In this document: one piece after another, positions 63,876 through 64,000 of the stretch
Layout of the letters: the number at the start of each line of letters is the position of its first letter
Numbering within the stretch: position 1 is the stretch's first letter
Source of the DNA: Gigantopelta aegis
Lineage: Eukaryota > Mollusca > Gastropoda > Neomphalida > Peltospiridae
Assembly (NCBI RefSeq): GCF_016097555.1
Contig: NC_054703.1
Coordinates: 16,372,890-16,436,889, forward strand
Direction: 5' to 3'
DNA length: 64,000 nt
Position numbers and translations under genes: made by a program
Notes under the pieces: model-generated
Databases searched by the model: none
Seen by the model: only the letters and a program-made list of their open reading frames with translations
What the model was told of the DNA's origin: nothing

Positions 63876-64000
63876 CAATCGCCGTATTCTAACCGCACGC
63901 GTACGGCGCGACAGATAATTACGTCGCATCGCACGCGTGCGGTTACGATTTTTTTTTAGAGACCATTGATTTCAATGGCTGCATCCTAACCGCACGCGTA
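63876..64000. mobile_element. CpG-rich foldback MITE, partial at window edge
   Basis: GTATTCTAACCGCACGCGTA and inverse GCACGCGTGCGGTTACGAT, then a further AACCGCACGCGTA at the edge. Same family as 2774 and 3017. Confidence 0.75.

Overview
The window is eukaryotic. It has long introns with GT-AG boundaries, a very high load of interspersed repeats, tRNA-derived SINEs, non-LTR fragments, many classes of DNA transposon and long satellites. The SINE types, the galectin gene and the secreted PAN/Sushi gene suggest a marine invertebrate, most likely a mollusc. That assignment is inference.

Two host genes can be assembled, both on the minus strand. (1) A secreted-protein gene (16270 down to 8503) has four exons whose phases join cleanly into 247 residues: signal peptide plus PAN/Apple-like region, a short EGF-like cysteine segment, and two Sushi/CCP domains. 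(2) A galectin gene (59099 down to 41809) has three exons joining into 135 residues, the size of a single-domain galectin, with introns of about 9.3 and 7.6 kb. A lone copy of its first exon lies at 33742-33827, probably the remnant of a duplicated galectin.

Layout. 0-8 kb: LINE remnant, SINEs, CpG-rich foldback elements, a decayed Tc1 element. 8.5-16.3 kb: the PAN/EGF/Sushi gene. Two of its introns hold minisatellites whose unit copies the adjacent 3' splice site, and intron 1 carries a Tc1 element broken by a 187-bp MITE. 16.6-18.2 kb: a 36-bp array. 19-22 kb: foldback MITEs. 22.4-29.1 kb: a decayed Academ-like transposon with long terminal inverted repeats, split by a solo LTR. 31-36 kb: nested 9-bp-TSD elements, ORF-only retroposons and SINEs. 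38 kb: a satellite with a second copy of the 187-bp MITE. 41.8-59.1 kb: the galectin gene, whose introns hold a 3.9-kb minisatellite and many insertions. 59-64 kb: more SINEs and a three-level nest (SINE, then retroposon with an ORF, then TTAA transposon).

Most of the remaining sequence is mobile DNA, and much of it can be proven from the window itself by target-site duplications or by paralogous empty sites. The most numerous family is a foldback MITE flanked by TTAA (14 copies or fragments). Its two arms are diverged copies of one another around a central palindrome. At least four head/tail combinations of SINE share one core, and the commonest SINE tail matches the 3' end of a LINE present four times.
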